Under the pieces are notes generated by a model that worked only from the letters and a program-made list of their open reading frames with translations, had not been told where the DNA came from and did no database searches. This document shows, in pieces, positions 1 through 5,818 of a stretch of DNA of 7,909 nucleotides. How positions within the stretch are numbered: position 1 is the first letter of the stretch; the number at the start of each line of letters is the position of its first letter. The stretch is from contig JANOPZ010000047.1 of NCBI GenBank assembly GCA_031422195.1, positions 1-7,909 on the forward strand. The letters are read 5' to 3'. Position numbers and translations under genes: made by a program. This DNA comes from JALOTE01 sp031422195. GTDB taxonomy: Bacteria > Pseudomonadota > Alphaproteobacteria > Rhizobiales > Rhizobiaceae.

Positions 1-436
1 AACGCCCGCCGCCGGAGTTATTAGACCCGGAATTTCCCATTTGGCGCGGCTGATCATCATTGCCCATGGAATCGCCGCCAGAATTTCTGCTTCCAAGCAT
101 AGTCAGTTCACCACGAAATTTCTGCAGCACAATTTCAGTAATTGATTTTTCAACGCCCGATTGATCCTGCCACTTGCGGGTTTGCAGCGCGCCTTCAACG
201 TACACCGTTGTACCTTTTTTCAAATATTGCTCGGCAATCTTTGCCAAGGACTCATTGAAAATAACCACGCGGTGCCACTCGGTTTTTTCCTTGCGCTCAC
301 CGCTTTGCTTGTCGCGCCAGGTTTCGGATGTGGCGATCGAAAAATTCACCACCATATCGCCTGAATTAAGCCGTTTGACTTCAGGATCTTGGCCCAGATT
401 GCCGATAAGAGTGACTTTGTTAACACTGCCAGCCAT
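1..436 (-). CDS. ssb: Single-stranded DNA-binding protein SSB, 3' end cut by the window edge
   Basis: SSB coats single-stranded DNA as a tetramer during replication, recombination and repair. Translating the minus strand from the ATG at 436 gives MAGSVNKVTLIGNLGQDPEV and an open frame of 145 residues to the edge. Residues 5-113 match the OB-fold of E. coli SSB closely, including GNLGQDPEV, ATSETWRDK, EKTEWHRVV, YVEGALQTRKW and DQSG. The aromatic DNA-stacking positions are present: Trp40, Trp54, Phe60 and Trp89. From about residue 115 the chain becomes Gly/Asn/Ser-rich, the usual disordered linker; the acidic tail (normally ending in DDDIPF-like residues) lies outside the window. A GGAG Shine-Dalgarno sequence (CTCC at 444-447 on the plus strand) lies 7 bases before the start. 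It is divergent from uvrA, as in E. coli. Identification is secure; only the C-terminus is unseen. Confidence 0.96.
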   Translation of the reverse strand, partial: MAGSVNKVTLIGNLGQDPEVKRLNSGDMVVNFSIATSETWRDKQSGERKEKTEWHRVVIFNESLAKIAEQYLKKGTTVYVEGALQTRKWQDQSGVEKSITEIVLQKFRGELTMLGSRNSGGDSMGNDDQPRQMGNSGSNNSGGGR

Positions 437-634
437 GGCCCTACTCCAAATTTCGTTAAAATCATGCTACACCAGTGTCACCACGCTGGCAGCATAGTTT
501 CACACTGTCCACAATGTTCTTGTTTTATTCCAGTGCAAATGTCAATGTTTATGCGTTGCGCACTGGCGAAGCCGGTCAGCGCGGCCTAGGTACACCCGCT
601 AACAAGTCTTCTCGCGCAAACTGGTTTGAACTTC
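437..634. promoter_or_regulatory. Divergent ssb/uvrA intergenic control region
   Basis: These 198 bases separate the divergent starts of ssb (436, minus) and uvrA (635, plus) and must carry both promoters. The clearest element is the SOS box at 516-530. A TTGACA hexamer on the minus strand (plus-strand 540-545) is a possible -35 for ssb. At 17-18 bp spacing its -10 would fall within the SOS box, but those hexamers (CAAGAA or AAGAAC) are poor. For uvrA, TTGTTT at 520-525 is a weak -35 candidate with no good -10. A dyad CCAGTGC (530-536) / GCACTGG (560-566) lies just downstream of the box. I see no small gene here. The promoters are inference; the layout is read from the sequence. Confidence 0.6.
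516..530 (+). promoter_or_regulatory. LexA-binding SOS box (alphaproteobacterial type)
   Basis: The sequence is GTTC-TTGTTTT-ATTC, a direct repeat of two tetramers separated by seven bases. The LexA site known from Alphaproteobacteria is GTTC-N7-GTTC, so this differs at one of eight conserved positions (A instead of G at 527). It sits about 80 bases from the ssb start and 105 bases from the uvrA start, where one repressor site could act on both divergent genes. uvrA is a classical SOS gene, and ssb-uvrA shares an SOS box in E. coli, although the E. coli site is a different palindrome. Binding itself is inferred. Confidence 0.72.
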
Positions 635-3550
635 ATGGCCGAAAGTAAATTCATTTCAGTGCGCGGCGCGCGCGAGCACAATCTCAAAAATATCGATATT
701 GATCTGCCGCGCGATTCATTGATTGTGATGACCGGCCTTTCCGGGTCCGGCAAATCATCGCTCGCTTTTGACACTATTTATGCCGAGGGCCAGCGCCGCT
801 ATGTCGAAAGCTTGTCGGCTTATGCACGCCAGTTTTTGGAAATGATGCAAAAGCCAGACGTGGATCAGATTGACGGCTTGTCGCCCGCCATTTCAATTGA
901 GCAAAAAACCACATCCAAAAACCCGCGTTCAACCGTTGGCACGGTCACCGAAATCTACGATTATTTGCGCCTGCTTTATGCCCGCGTCGGCATCCCCTAC
1001 TCGCCGGCCACCGGCCTGCCAATTGAGAGCCAAACTATCAGCCAAATGGTTGACCGCATTCTGGCGCTGGAAGAAGGCACACGATTGTTTCTGCTCGCAC
1101 CAATCGTGCGCGGCCGTAAAGGTGAGTATAAAAAAGAGTTGCTGGAACTGCAGAAAAAAGGTTTCCAACGCGTGAAAATCAACGGCGCGTTTTATGAAGT
1201 GGCCGAAGCGCCTGCGCTCGATAAAAAATTCAAGCACGATATTGATGTGGTGGTTGACCGTATTGTTGTGCGCGGCGATGTAGCGGCACGTTTGGCCGAC
1301 AGCTTAGAAACCTGTTTGCGCTTGGCGGACGGCATTGCGGTCGCCGAATTTGCTGACAAGCCATTGCCAGCCGCTGAAACGTCTGAAGAAGGAGCCAATA
1401 AGTCTAAAAACGAAACCCATGAACGGCTACTATTTTCTGAAAAGTTCGCTTGCCCGGTTTCAGGCTTCACCATCACTGAAATCGAGCCGCGCTTGTTTTC
1501 ATTCAACAACCCGTTTGGTGCTTGCCCCAACTGCGATGGCCTTGGCTTCAAAAACGCTGTCGATAGCGATATGATTGTGCCGGACGAAGCTTTGAAAATG
1601 AATGAGGCAATTGCGCCTTGGGCAAAATCGACTTCACCATACTATGCACAAACATTGGCAGGCCTTGGCAAAGCTTTCGGGTTCAAATTGACTGATAAAT
1701 ACAACACGATTTCCGTCGAAGCCAAAACCGCAATTCTCTATGGCACCGGCAAACGCGAAATTGACTTCAATTACGACGATGGGTTGCGCAGCTACAAAGC
1801 CGCCAAAGCCTTTGAAGGTGTTATCCCCAACCTTGAGCGCCGCTGGAAAGAAACCGATTCTGCTTGGATGCGGGAAGAAATTGAGCGCTTTATGGGCGCA
1901 ACGCCCTGCCCCGTTTGCCACGGCGCGCGCCTGAAGCCGGAAGCTTTGGCAGTAAAAATTGATGGCAAGCACATTAGCCAAATCACCGACCAATCTATCC
2001 GCAAGGCTCTGGCTTGGTGCATTGATCTGCCTTCAAAACTCACGACAAAACAAAATGAAATCGCCACACGCATTTTGAAAGAAATCCGCGATCGATTGCG
2101 GTTTTTGAATGATGTTGGTTTGGACTATCTGTCGCTCAGCCGCAATTCCGGCACACTATCGGGCGGTGAAAGCCAGCGCATTCGCCTTGCGTCGCAAATT
2201 GGCTCCGGTCTTACCGGTGTGCTTTATGTGTTGGACGAACCGTCAATCGGCCTCCATCAGCGCGATAACGCCCGTCTCTTGGAAACGTTGAAACACTTAC
2301 GCGATATTGGCAACACCGTGATTGTGGTTGAGCATGACGAAGACGCTATTTTAAGCGCGGATTATGTTGTCGATATCGGCCCGGCTGCCGGTGTGCACGG
2401 CGGCAGAATTATCGCTCAAGGTACGCCGCGCGAAGTGATGTCTCACCCAGATTCGCTCACCGGAAAATACTTGTCCGGCGCAATGGGCGTAAAAATGAAT
2501 GATACGCCCCGCCCTGTGATTAAAGGAAAACGTATCCGCGTGAATGGCGCGCGCGGCAATAATTTGCGGAATGTGTCGGCTGACATTCCGCTCGGCACAT
2601 TTACGTGCGTCACTGGCGTTTCGGGTGGCGGCAAATCGACGTTTCTAATTGAAACACTTTACCGTGCCGCCTCGCGCCGTATTATGGGTTCACGCGATGT
2701 ACCAGACGCGCATGATTCCATTGAAGGTTTGGAGTTTATCGACAAAGTCATCGACATCGATCAATCCCCCATAGGGCGAACACCGCGCTCAAACCCTGCC
2801 ACATATACCGGAGCATTTACGCCCATCCGTGAATGGTTTGCCGGCCTTCCCGAAGCAAAAGCACGCGGTTATCAGCCGGGCCGCTTTTCGTTCAACGTCA
2901 AAGGCGGGCGCTGCGAAGCCTGCCAAGGCGATGGGCTGATCAAAATCGAAATGCATTTTTTGCCGGATGTCTATGTCACCTGCGATGTGTGCCACGGCAA
3001 ACGCTACAACCGCGAAACGCTGGATGTGACCTTCAAAACCAAATCCATCGCCGATGTTTTGGATATGACGGTTGAAGAAGGCGTTTCGTTTTTTGCAGCC
3101 GTTCCTGCTGTGCGCGAAAAGCTCGATTCACTTTTCAAAGTCGGGCTTGGCTATATTAAAATTGGCCAGCAGGCGACGACACTTTCTGGCGGCGAGGCAC
3201 AACGCATTAAACTGGCCAAGGAATTGGCTCGCAAAGCTACTGGCCGCACACTTTATATCTTGGATGAACCGACAACAGGTTTGCACTTCCATGATGTTGC
3301 AAAACTGCTCGAAGTGCTGCATGAGCTGGTCGATCAGGGCAATACCGTAGCGGTCATTGAGCATAACCTCGAAGTCGTCAAAACCGCTGACTGGATCATA
3401 GACATCGGCCCTGAAGGCGGCGATGGCGGCGGCGAAATCGTCGCCATTGGCCGCGTTGCCGATATTATCAAGGAGCCACGCAGCCATACAGGCAAATTTT
3501 TGCGCGAAGTGCTTGAAAGAAGGCCCGGACAGAGGTTGGCGGCGGAATGA
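635..3550 (+). CDS. uvrA: Excinuclease ABC subunit A (UvrA), nucleotide excision repair damage sensor
   Basis: UvrA is the dimeric ATPase that finds bulky DNA lesions with UvrB and then hands over to UvrB/UvrC for incision. The product is 971 residues from ATG 635; E. coli UvrA is about 940. It carries two ABC ATPase modules. Module I has Walker A GLSGSGKSS (34-42), signature LSGGESQ (508-514) and Walker B VLYVLDEP with Asp534-Glu535. Module II has Walker A GVSGGGKST (661-669), signature LSGGEAQ (850-856) and Walker B LYILDEP with Asp877-Glu878. The C-terminal zinc finger is complete (Cys760, Cys763, Cys783, Cys786). The first zinc module is atypical: Cys273, Ser276 instead of Cys, Cys297, Cys300. 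A further CPVC pair is at 425-428. An in-frame TTG at 626 would add three residues (MNF), but MAESKFISVRGAREHN from the ATG fits the family better. There is no good Shine-Dalgarno sequence before either start. The SOS box upstream suggests damage induction. Identification is secure. Confidence 0.98.
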   Translation: MAESKFISVRGAREHNLKNIDIDLPRDSLIVMTGLSGSGKSSLAFDTIYAEGQRRYVESLSAYARQFLEMMQKPDVDQIDGLSPAISIEQKTTSKNPRSTVGTVTEIYDYLRLLYARVGIPYSPATGLPIESQTISQMVDRILALEEGTRLFLLAPIVRGRKGEYKKELLELQKKGFQRVKINGAFYEVAEAPALDKKFKHDIDVVVDRIVVRGDVAARLADSLETCLRLADGIAVAEFADKPLPAAETSEEGANKSKNETHERLLFSEKFACPVSGFTITEIEPRLFSFNNPFGACPNCDGLGFKNAVDSDMIVPDEALKMNEAIAPWAKSTSPYYAQTLAGLGKAFGFKLTDKYNTISVEAKTAILYGTGKREIDFNYDDGLRSYKAAKAFEGVIPNLERRWKETDSAWMREEIERFMGATPCPVCHGARLKPEALAVKIDGKHISQITDQSIRKALAWCIDLPSKLTTKQNEIATRILKEIRDRLRFLNDVGLDYLSLSRNSGTLSGGESQRIRLASQIGSGLTGVLYVLDEPSIGLHQRDNARLLETLKHLRDIGNTVIVVEHDEDAILSADYVVDIGPAAGVHGGRIIAQGTPREVMSHPDSLTGKYLSGAMGVKMNDTPRPVIKGKRIRVNGARGNNLRNVSADIPLGTFTCVTGVSGGGKSTFLIETLYRAASRRIMGSRDVPDAHDSIEGLEFIDKVIDIDQSPIGRTPRSNPATYTGAFTPIREWFAGLPEAKARGYQPGRFSFNVKGGRCEACQGDGLIKIEMHFLPDVYVTCDVCHGKRYNRETLDVTFKTKSIADVLDMTVEEGVSFFAAVPAVREKLDSLFKVGLGYIKIGQQATTLSGGEAQRIKLAKELARKATGRTLYILDEPTTGLHFHDVAKLLEVLHELVDQGNTVAVIEHNLEVVKTADWIIDIGPEGGDGGGEIVAIGRVADIIKEPRSHTGKFLREVLERRPGQRLAAE

Positions 3551-3576
3551 GATATAGCGCCTAAAATAAAATCAAA

Positions 3577-3595
3577 TTGCCTATTTTATAGGCAA
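3577..3595. repeat. 19-bp palindrome, candidate NtrC-type enhancer or hairpin
   Basis: TTGCCTAT-TTT-ATAGGCAA is a perfect 8-bp inverted repeat around three T bases, 26 bases after the uvrA stop and about 170 bases before the glnB sigma-54 promoter. Its inner 17 bp has the outer frame TGC-N11-GCA, the geometry of the enteric NtrC consensus (TGCACY-N5-GGTGCA), though the inner bases do not match. On the plus strand it is followed by AATAACAAAC, so it is a poor uvrA terminator. On the minus strand it is followed by a T-rich stretch (TTTGATTTTATTTT). The structure is certain; the role is inference. Confidence 0.45.
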
Positions 3596-3678
3596 AATAA
3601 CAAACATCTTTGTTGCCGCCCATTTTTCATCAAAATGAATTTTTGCAATTTTTCAGCTTTTTTGGTTAAATTTCACAA

Positions 3679-3691
3679 TATCAACGCTTAA
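3679..3691 (+). promoter_or_regulatory. IHF-like site between palindrome and sigma-54 promoter
   Basis: TATCAA-CGCT-TAA differs from the IHF core consensus WATCAA-N4-TTR at one position (the second base of the last triplet). It lies about 75-85 bases upstream of the -24 element and directly after a series of A/T tracts. IHF commonly bends the DNA between a distant activator and sigma-54 polymerase. A single degenerate match in AT-rich DNA is weak evidence. Confidence 0.25.
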
Positions 3692-3764
3692 CAATCTCGT
3701 TTCCCAGGTAATTTCCTGAAAAACCGTATCTATTTAGCGCCAATCAAACCAAAAATAACAAAAC

Positions 3765-3779
3765 TGGCACACATTCTGC
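3765..3779 (+). promoter_or_regulatory. Sigma-54 (RpoN) -24/-12 promoter for glnB-glnA
   Basis: TGGCAC-ACATT-CTGC matches the RpoN consensus TGGCAC-N5-TTGC except for one base (C for the first T of the -12 element). The -24 half is perfect, and the GG and GC dinucleotides have the correct spacing. Transcription would start near 3791, giving a leader of about 58 bases before glnB. glnB and glnA are well-known targets of NtrC-activated sigma-54 transcription in Proteobacteria, so sequence and context agree. Expression would rise when nitrogen is limiting. Confidence 0.85.
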
Positions 3780-3834
3780 CTATTGAGGTTGAGAGTAAAA
3801 TGCATGATGCTCTGTTGCATCAAAGCAACCTGTC

Positions 3835-3839
3835 GGGAG
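3835..3839 (+). promoter_or_regulatory. Ribosome binding site of glnB
   Basis: GGGAG lies nine bases before the ATG at 3849. It decides between this start and the in-frame upstream codons at 3783 (TTG), 3804 and 3807 (ATG), which would add a cysteine-rich segment not expected in GlnB. Confidence 0.75.
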
Positions 3840-3848
3840 TGCCTTTCA

Positions 3849-4187
3849 ATGAAAAAGATTGAAGCCATTATCAAGCCATTCAAGCTTGATGAAGTTAAAG
3901 AAGCGCTCCAAGAAGTAGGCGTACAAGGCATCACCGTAACTGAAGCCAAGGGCTTTGGCCGCCAAAAAGGCCATACCGAACTGTATCGCGGCGCCGAATA
4001 TGTCGTGGATTTTCTGCCAAAAGTGAAAATTGAGATTGTATTGGCCGACGGTCAGGTTGAAATGGCAATTGAAGCCATCAAAAAAGCCGCACAAACGGGG
4101 CGCATTGGAGACGGCAAAATATTCGTTTCCAACATCGAAGAAGTCATCCGCATTCGCACCGGCGAAACCGGCGTAGACGCTGTCTGA
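3849..4187 (+). CDS. glnB: Nitrogen regulatory protein P-II (GlnB)
   Basis: PII is a small trimeric signal protein that reads 2-oxoglutarate, ATP and ADP, and is uridylylated by GlnD under nitrogen limitation. It then controls GlnE (adenylylation of glutamine synthetase) and NtrB/NtrC. The product is 112 residues, the standard PII length. It starts MKKIEAIIKPFKLDEVKEAL and keeps the T-loop (GFGRQKGHTELYRGAEY, 35-51) with uridylylation target Tyr51. The B-loop TGRIGDGK (83-90) and C-loop residues Arg101 and Arg103 in VIRIRTGE are also intact. Sequence and position before glnA favour GlnB over GlnK; there is no amtB neighbour. It lies downstream of a sigma-54 promoter and 105 bases before glnA with no terminator between, so the two are probably co-transcribed. 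The stop codon TGA (4185-4187) is also the first triplet of a 15-bp tandem repeat. Identification is secure. Confidence 0.97.
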   Translation: MKKIEAIIKPFKLDEVKEALQEVGVQGITVTEAKGFGRQKGHTELYRGAEYVVDFLPKVKIEIVLADGQVEMAIEAIKKAAQTGRIGDGKIFVSNIEEVIRIRTGETGVDAV

Positions 4188-4238
4188 GACAAGACTGGCT
4201 GAAACAAGACTGGCTAAAACAAGACTGGCTAAAACAAG
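4185..4238 (+). repeat. 15-bp tandem repeats overlapping the glnB stop codon
   Basis: Three consecutive 15-base units run TGAGACAAGACTGGC (4185-4199), TGAAACAAGACTGGC (4200-4214) and TAAAACAAGACTGGC (4215-4229), followed by a partial unit TAAAACAAG (4230-4238). They differ only in the first five bases. Each unit opens with a stop codon in the glnB frame, the first being the real glnB stop, so gain or loss of whole units would leave GlnB unchanged. The array fills about half of the glnB-glnA gap. Origin by replication slippage from the end of glnB is inference; no regulatory role is evident. Confidence 0.9.
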
Positions 4239-4292
4239 TTCGCCTACCCACTCAAACAAACTGTAATCCTAACCCAAACAGGGAACTGATTG

Positions 4293-5702
4293 ATGTCCAC
4301 ACCAGAAGAAATCGTAAAAAAGATTAAAGACGAAAAAATCAAATTTGTTGATGTGCGTTTCACTGATCCGCGCGGCAAAATGCACCACATGACCTATTCA
4401 TCCGACCATTTTGGCGAAGACGTTTTTGCTGACGGCGTGATGTTTGACGGATCGTCAATTGCCGGTTGGAAAGCCATCAATGAATCGGACATGATTTTGA
4501 TGCCGGACGCCACATCAACAAACATGGACCCGTTTTACGCAGAATCCACAATGTCGATTTTCTGCGACATTATCGATCCAGTCACTGGCGAAGCCTATAA
4601 CCGCGACCCGCGCATGACGGCAAAAAAAGCTGAAGCCTACATCAAAACGTCCGGCCTTGGCGACACTGCCTATTTTGGCCCAGAGCCAGAATTCTTTATC
4701 TTTGATGATGTGCGCTTTAGCACTGACACTTACAATACCGGCTTTAAGGTAGATTCCATCGAACTTGGCATCAATACCGGTACCGAATATGAGTCTGGCA
4801 ATTTGGGTCACCGCCCACGCCTTAAAGGCGGCTATTTCCCGGTGAACCCGGTTGATAGTGCGCAAGATATCCGCGGCGAAATGCTGCTCGCTATGACTGA
4901 AATGGGCATTAACGTTGAAAAGCACCACCACGAAGTGGCCGCTGCACAGCACGAATTGGCCATGATTTTCAACACATTGACAAAGAAAGCTGATGAGACC
5001 CAGCTTTATAAATACGTTGTTCATAACGTCGCGCATGCGTACGGTAAAACCGCAACGTTCATGCCAAAGCCAGTCTACGGCGACAACGGTTCCGGCATGC
5101 ACGTGCACCAGTCTATCTGGAAGGGCGGCAAGCCTTTGTTTGCTGGCGATGGCTATGCAGGCCTTTCAGATATGTGCCTTTATTATATCGGCGGCATTAT
5201 CAAACACGCCAAAGCCATCAACGCTTTCACTAACCCGGGCACCAATTCCTATAAACGCCTGATTCCGGGCTTTGAAGCGCCGGTATTGCTGGCCTATTCA
5301 GCCCGCAACCGTTCAGCTTCTTGCCGTATTCCGTTCTCGGGTTCGCCTAAAGGCAAACGCGTTGAAGTGCGCTTCCCGGATCCATTGGCCAACCCGTATC
5401 TCGCCTTCTCTGCGATGCTGATGGCCGGTATCGACGGCATAAAAAACAAAATTCACCCCGGCGCGCCGATGGACGAAGATTTGTACGATTTGCCAGAAAA
5501 GCGCCTGAAGAAAATCCCGACCGTTTGCGGCTCATTGCGTGAAGCACTTGGCGCGCTTGATAAAGACCGTGACTTCCTCAAAGTCGGCGGCGTGTTCGAC
5601 GACGACCAAATCGATTCCTACATGGAACTCAAAATGCAGGAAAACCTGCGCTTCGAGCACACCCCGCATCCAGTTGAATATGACATGTACTATTCAAGCT
5701 GA
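4293..5702 (+). CDS. glnA: Glutamine synthetase type I (GlnA)
   Basis: GlnA joins ammonia to glutamate using ATP to make glutamine and is the main entry of nitrogen at low ammonia; the enzyme is a cytoplasmic dodecamer. The product is 469 residues, the same as in E. coli. The signature MFDGSSIAGWKAINESDM begins at residue 50. Metal ligands lie in GPEPEFF (Glu131, Glu133). The ATP-binding signature begins at Lys259-Pro260 and contains GSGMH with His270. NRSAS followed by CRIP carries the substrate-binding arginines. Tyr398 in NLYDLP-like DLYDLP is the adenylylation site (Tyr397 in mature E. coli numbering), so this is the GlnE-regulated GSI-beta type. The ATG at 4293 is preferred over the TTG one codon earlier because AGGGAA (4280-4285) sits seven bases before it. 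It is probably the second gene of glnB-glnA, ending at the terminator at 5728-5756. Confidence 0.98.
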   Translation: MSTPEEIVKKIKDEKIKFVDVRFTDPRGKMHHMTYSSDHFGEDVFADGVMFDGSSIAGWKAINESDMILMPDATSTNMDPFYAESTMSIFCDIIDPVTGEAYNRDPRMTAKKAEAYIKTSGLGDTAYFGPEPEFFIFDDVRFSTDTYNTGFKVDSIELGINTGTEYESGNLGHRPRLKGGYFPVNPVDSAQDIRGEMLLAMTEMGINVEKHHHEVAAAQHELAMIFNTLTKKADETQLYKYVVHNVAHAYGKTATFMPKPVYGDNGSGMHVHQSIWKGGKPLFAGDGYAGLSDMCLYYIGGIIKHAKAINAFTNPGTNSYKRLIPGFEAPVLLAYSARNRSASCRIPFSGSPKGKRVEVRFPDPLANPYLAFSAMLMAGIDGIKNKIHPGAPMDEDLYDLPEKRLKKIPTVCGSLREALGALDKDRDFLKVGGVFDDDQIDSYMELKMQENLRFEHTPHPVEYDMYYSS

Positions 5703-5727
5703 TTGTCTTGGATTGTCCAAACGACAG

Positions 5728-5756
5728 ACCCCGGAGCAATCCGGGGTTTTTTATTT
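5728..5756 (+). terminator. Rho-independent terminator after glnA
   Basis: Arms ACCCCGGA (5728-5735) and TCCGGGGT (5740-5747) pair perfectly around a GCAA tetraloop (GNRA type) and are followed at once by a run of six T bases (5747-5752) and then ATTT. It is 25 bases after the glnA stop and separates the nitrogen genes from parE. Confidence 0.95.
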
Positions 5757-5818
5757 GGGGTAAGCGCACGCGCCGTGTCATTGTTATTCGATGATTCGCA
5801 TTTTCATTTGGGCATTTA

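Larger units (their letters stand above)
3551..3848 (+). promoter_or_regulatory. AT-rich control region upstream of glnB
   Basis: This 298-base gap is visibly richer in A and T than the flanking genes. In order it holds a 19-bp palindrome (3577-3595), a series of A/T tracts spaced about 9-10 bp apart (3623-3673), an IHF-like site (3679-3691), a -24/-12 promoter (3765-3779) and a leader of about 58 bases with overlapping small hairpins and a short ORF before glnB. The arrangement of distant dyad, bend and sigma-54 promoter is what an NtrC-activated promoter normally looks like. I see no canonical intrinsic terminator for uvrA: the palindrome is not followed by a T run on the plus strand. Confidence 0.6.

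Noticed and set aside
174..497. 107-codon plus-strand open frame over ssb
   Set aside because: The minus strand encodes a clear SSB here; the plus-strand frame is its shadow.
3577..3595. Palindrome as an intrinsic terminator of uvrA
   Set aside because: The stem is AT-rich and followed on the plus strand by AATAACAAAC rather than a T run. A T-rich stretch follows it only on the minus strand, where no gene is seen to end.
3783..3848. Longer GlnB start at TTG 3783 or ATG 3804/3807, adding a cysteine-rich segment
   Set aside because: GlnB proteins start at MKKIEAI; ATG 3849 has a GGGAG at good distance, and the added residues have no family match. TTG 3783 would also lie before the expected transcription start.
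4212..4246. Second sigma-54 promoter for glnA in the repeat array (TGGC...CGCC)
   Set aside because: The GG to GC spacing is wrong for a -24/-12 element.
4515..5108. 197-codon open frame on the minus strand within glnA
   Set aside because: It is the shadow of a strongly conserved coding frame. The translation shows no recognisable domain and there is no ribosome site.
5701..5720. Near-tandem GATTGTCTTG/GATTGTCCAA with a small TTGGA/TCCAA hairpin before the glnA terminator
   Set aside because: Two short imperfect copies with weak pairing, beside a far stronger terminator; likely chance.
5781..5809. TTGTTA (5781-5786) as the -35 of a parE promoter
   Set aside because: The hexamer at 17-bp spacing (TCATTT) is a poor -10, and no other spacing gives a good pair.
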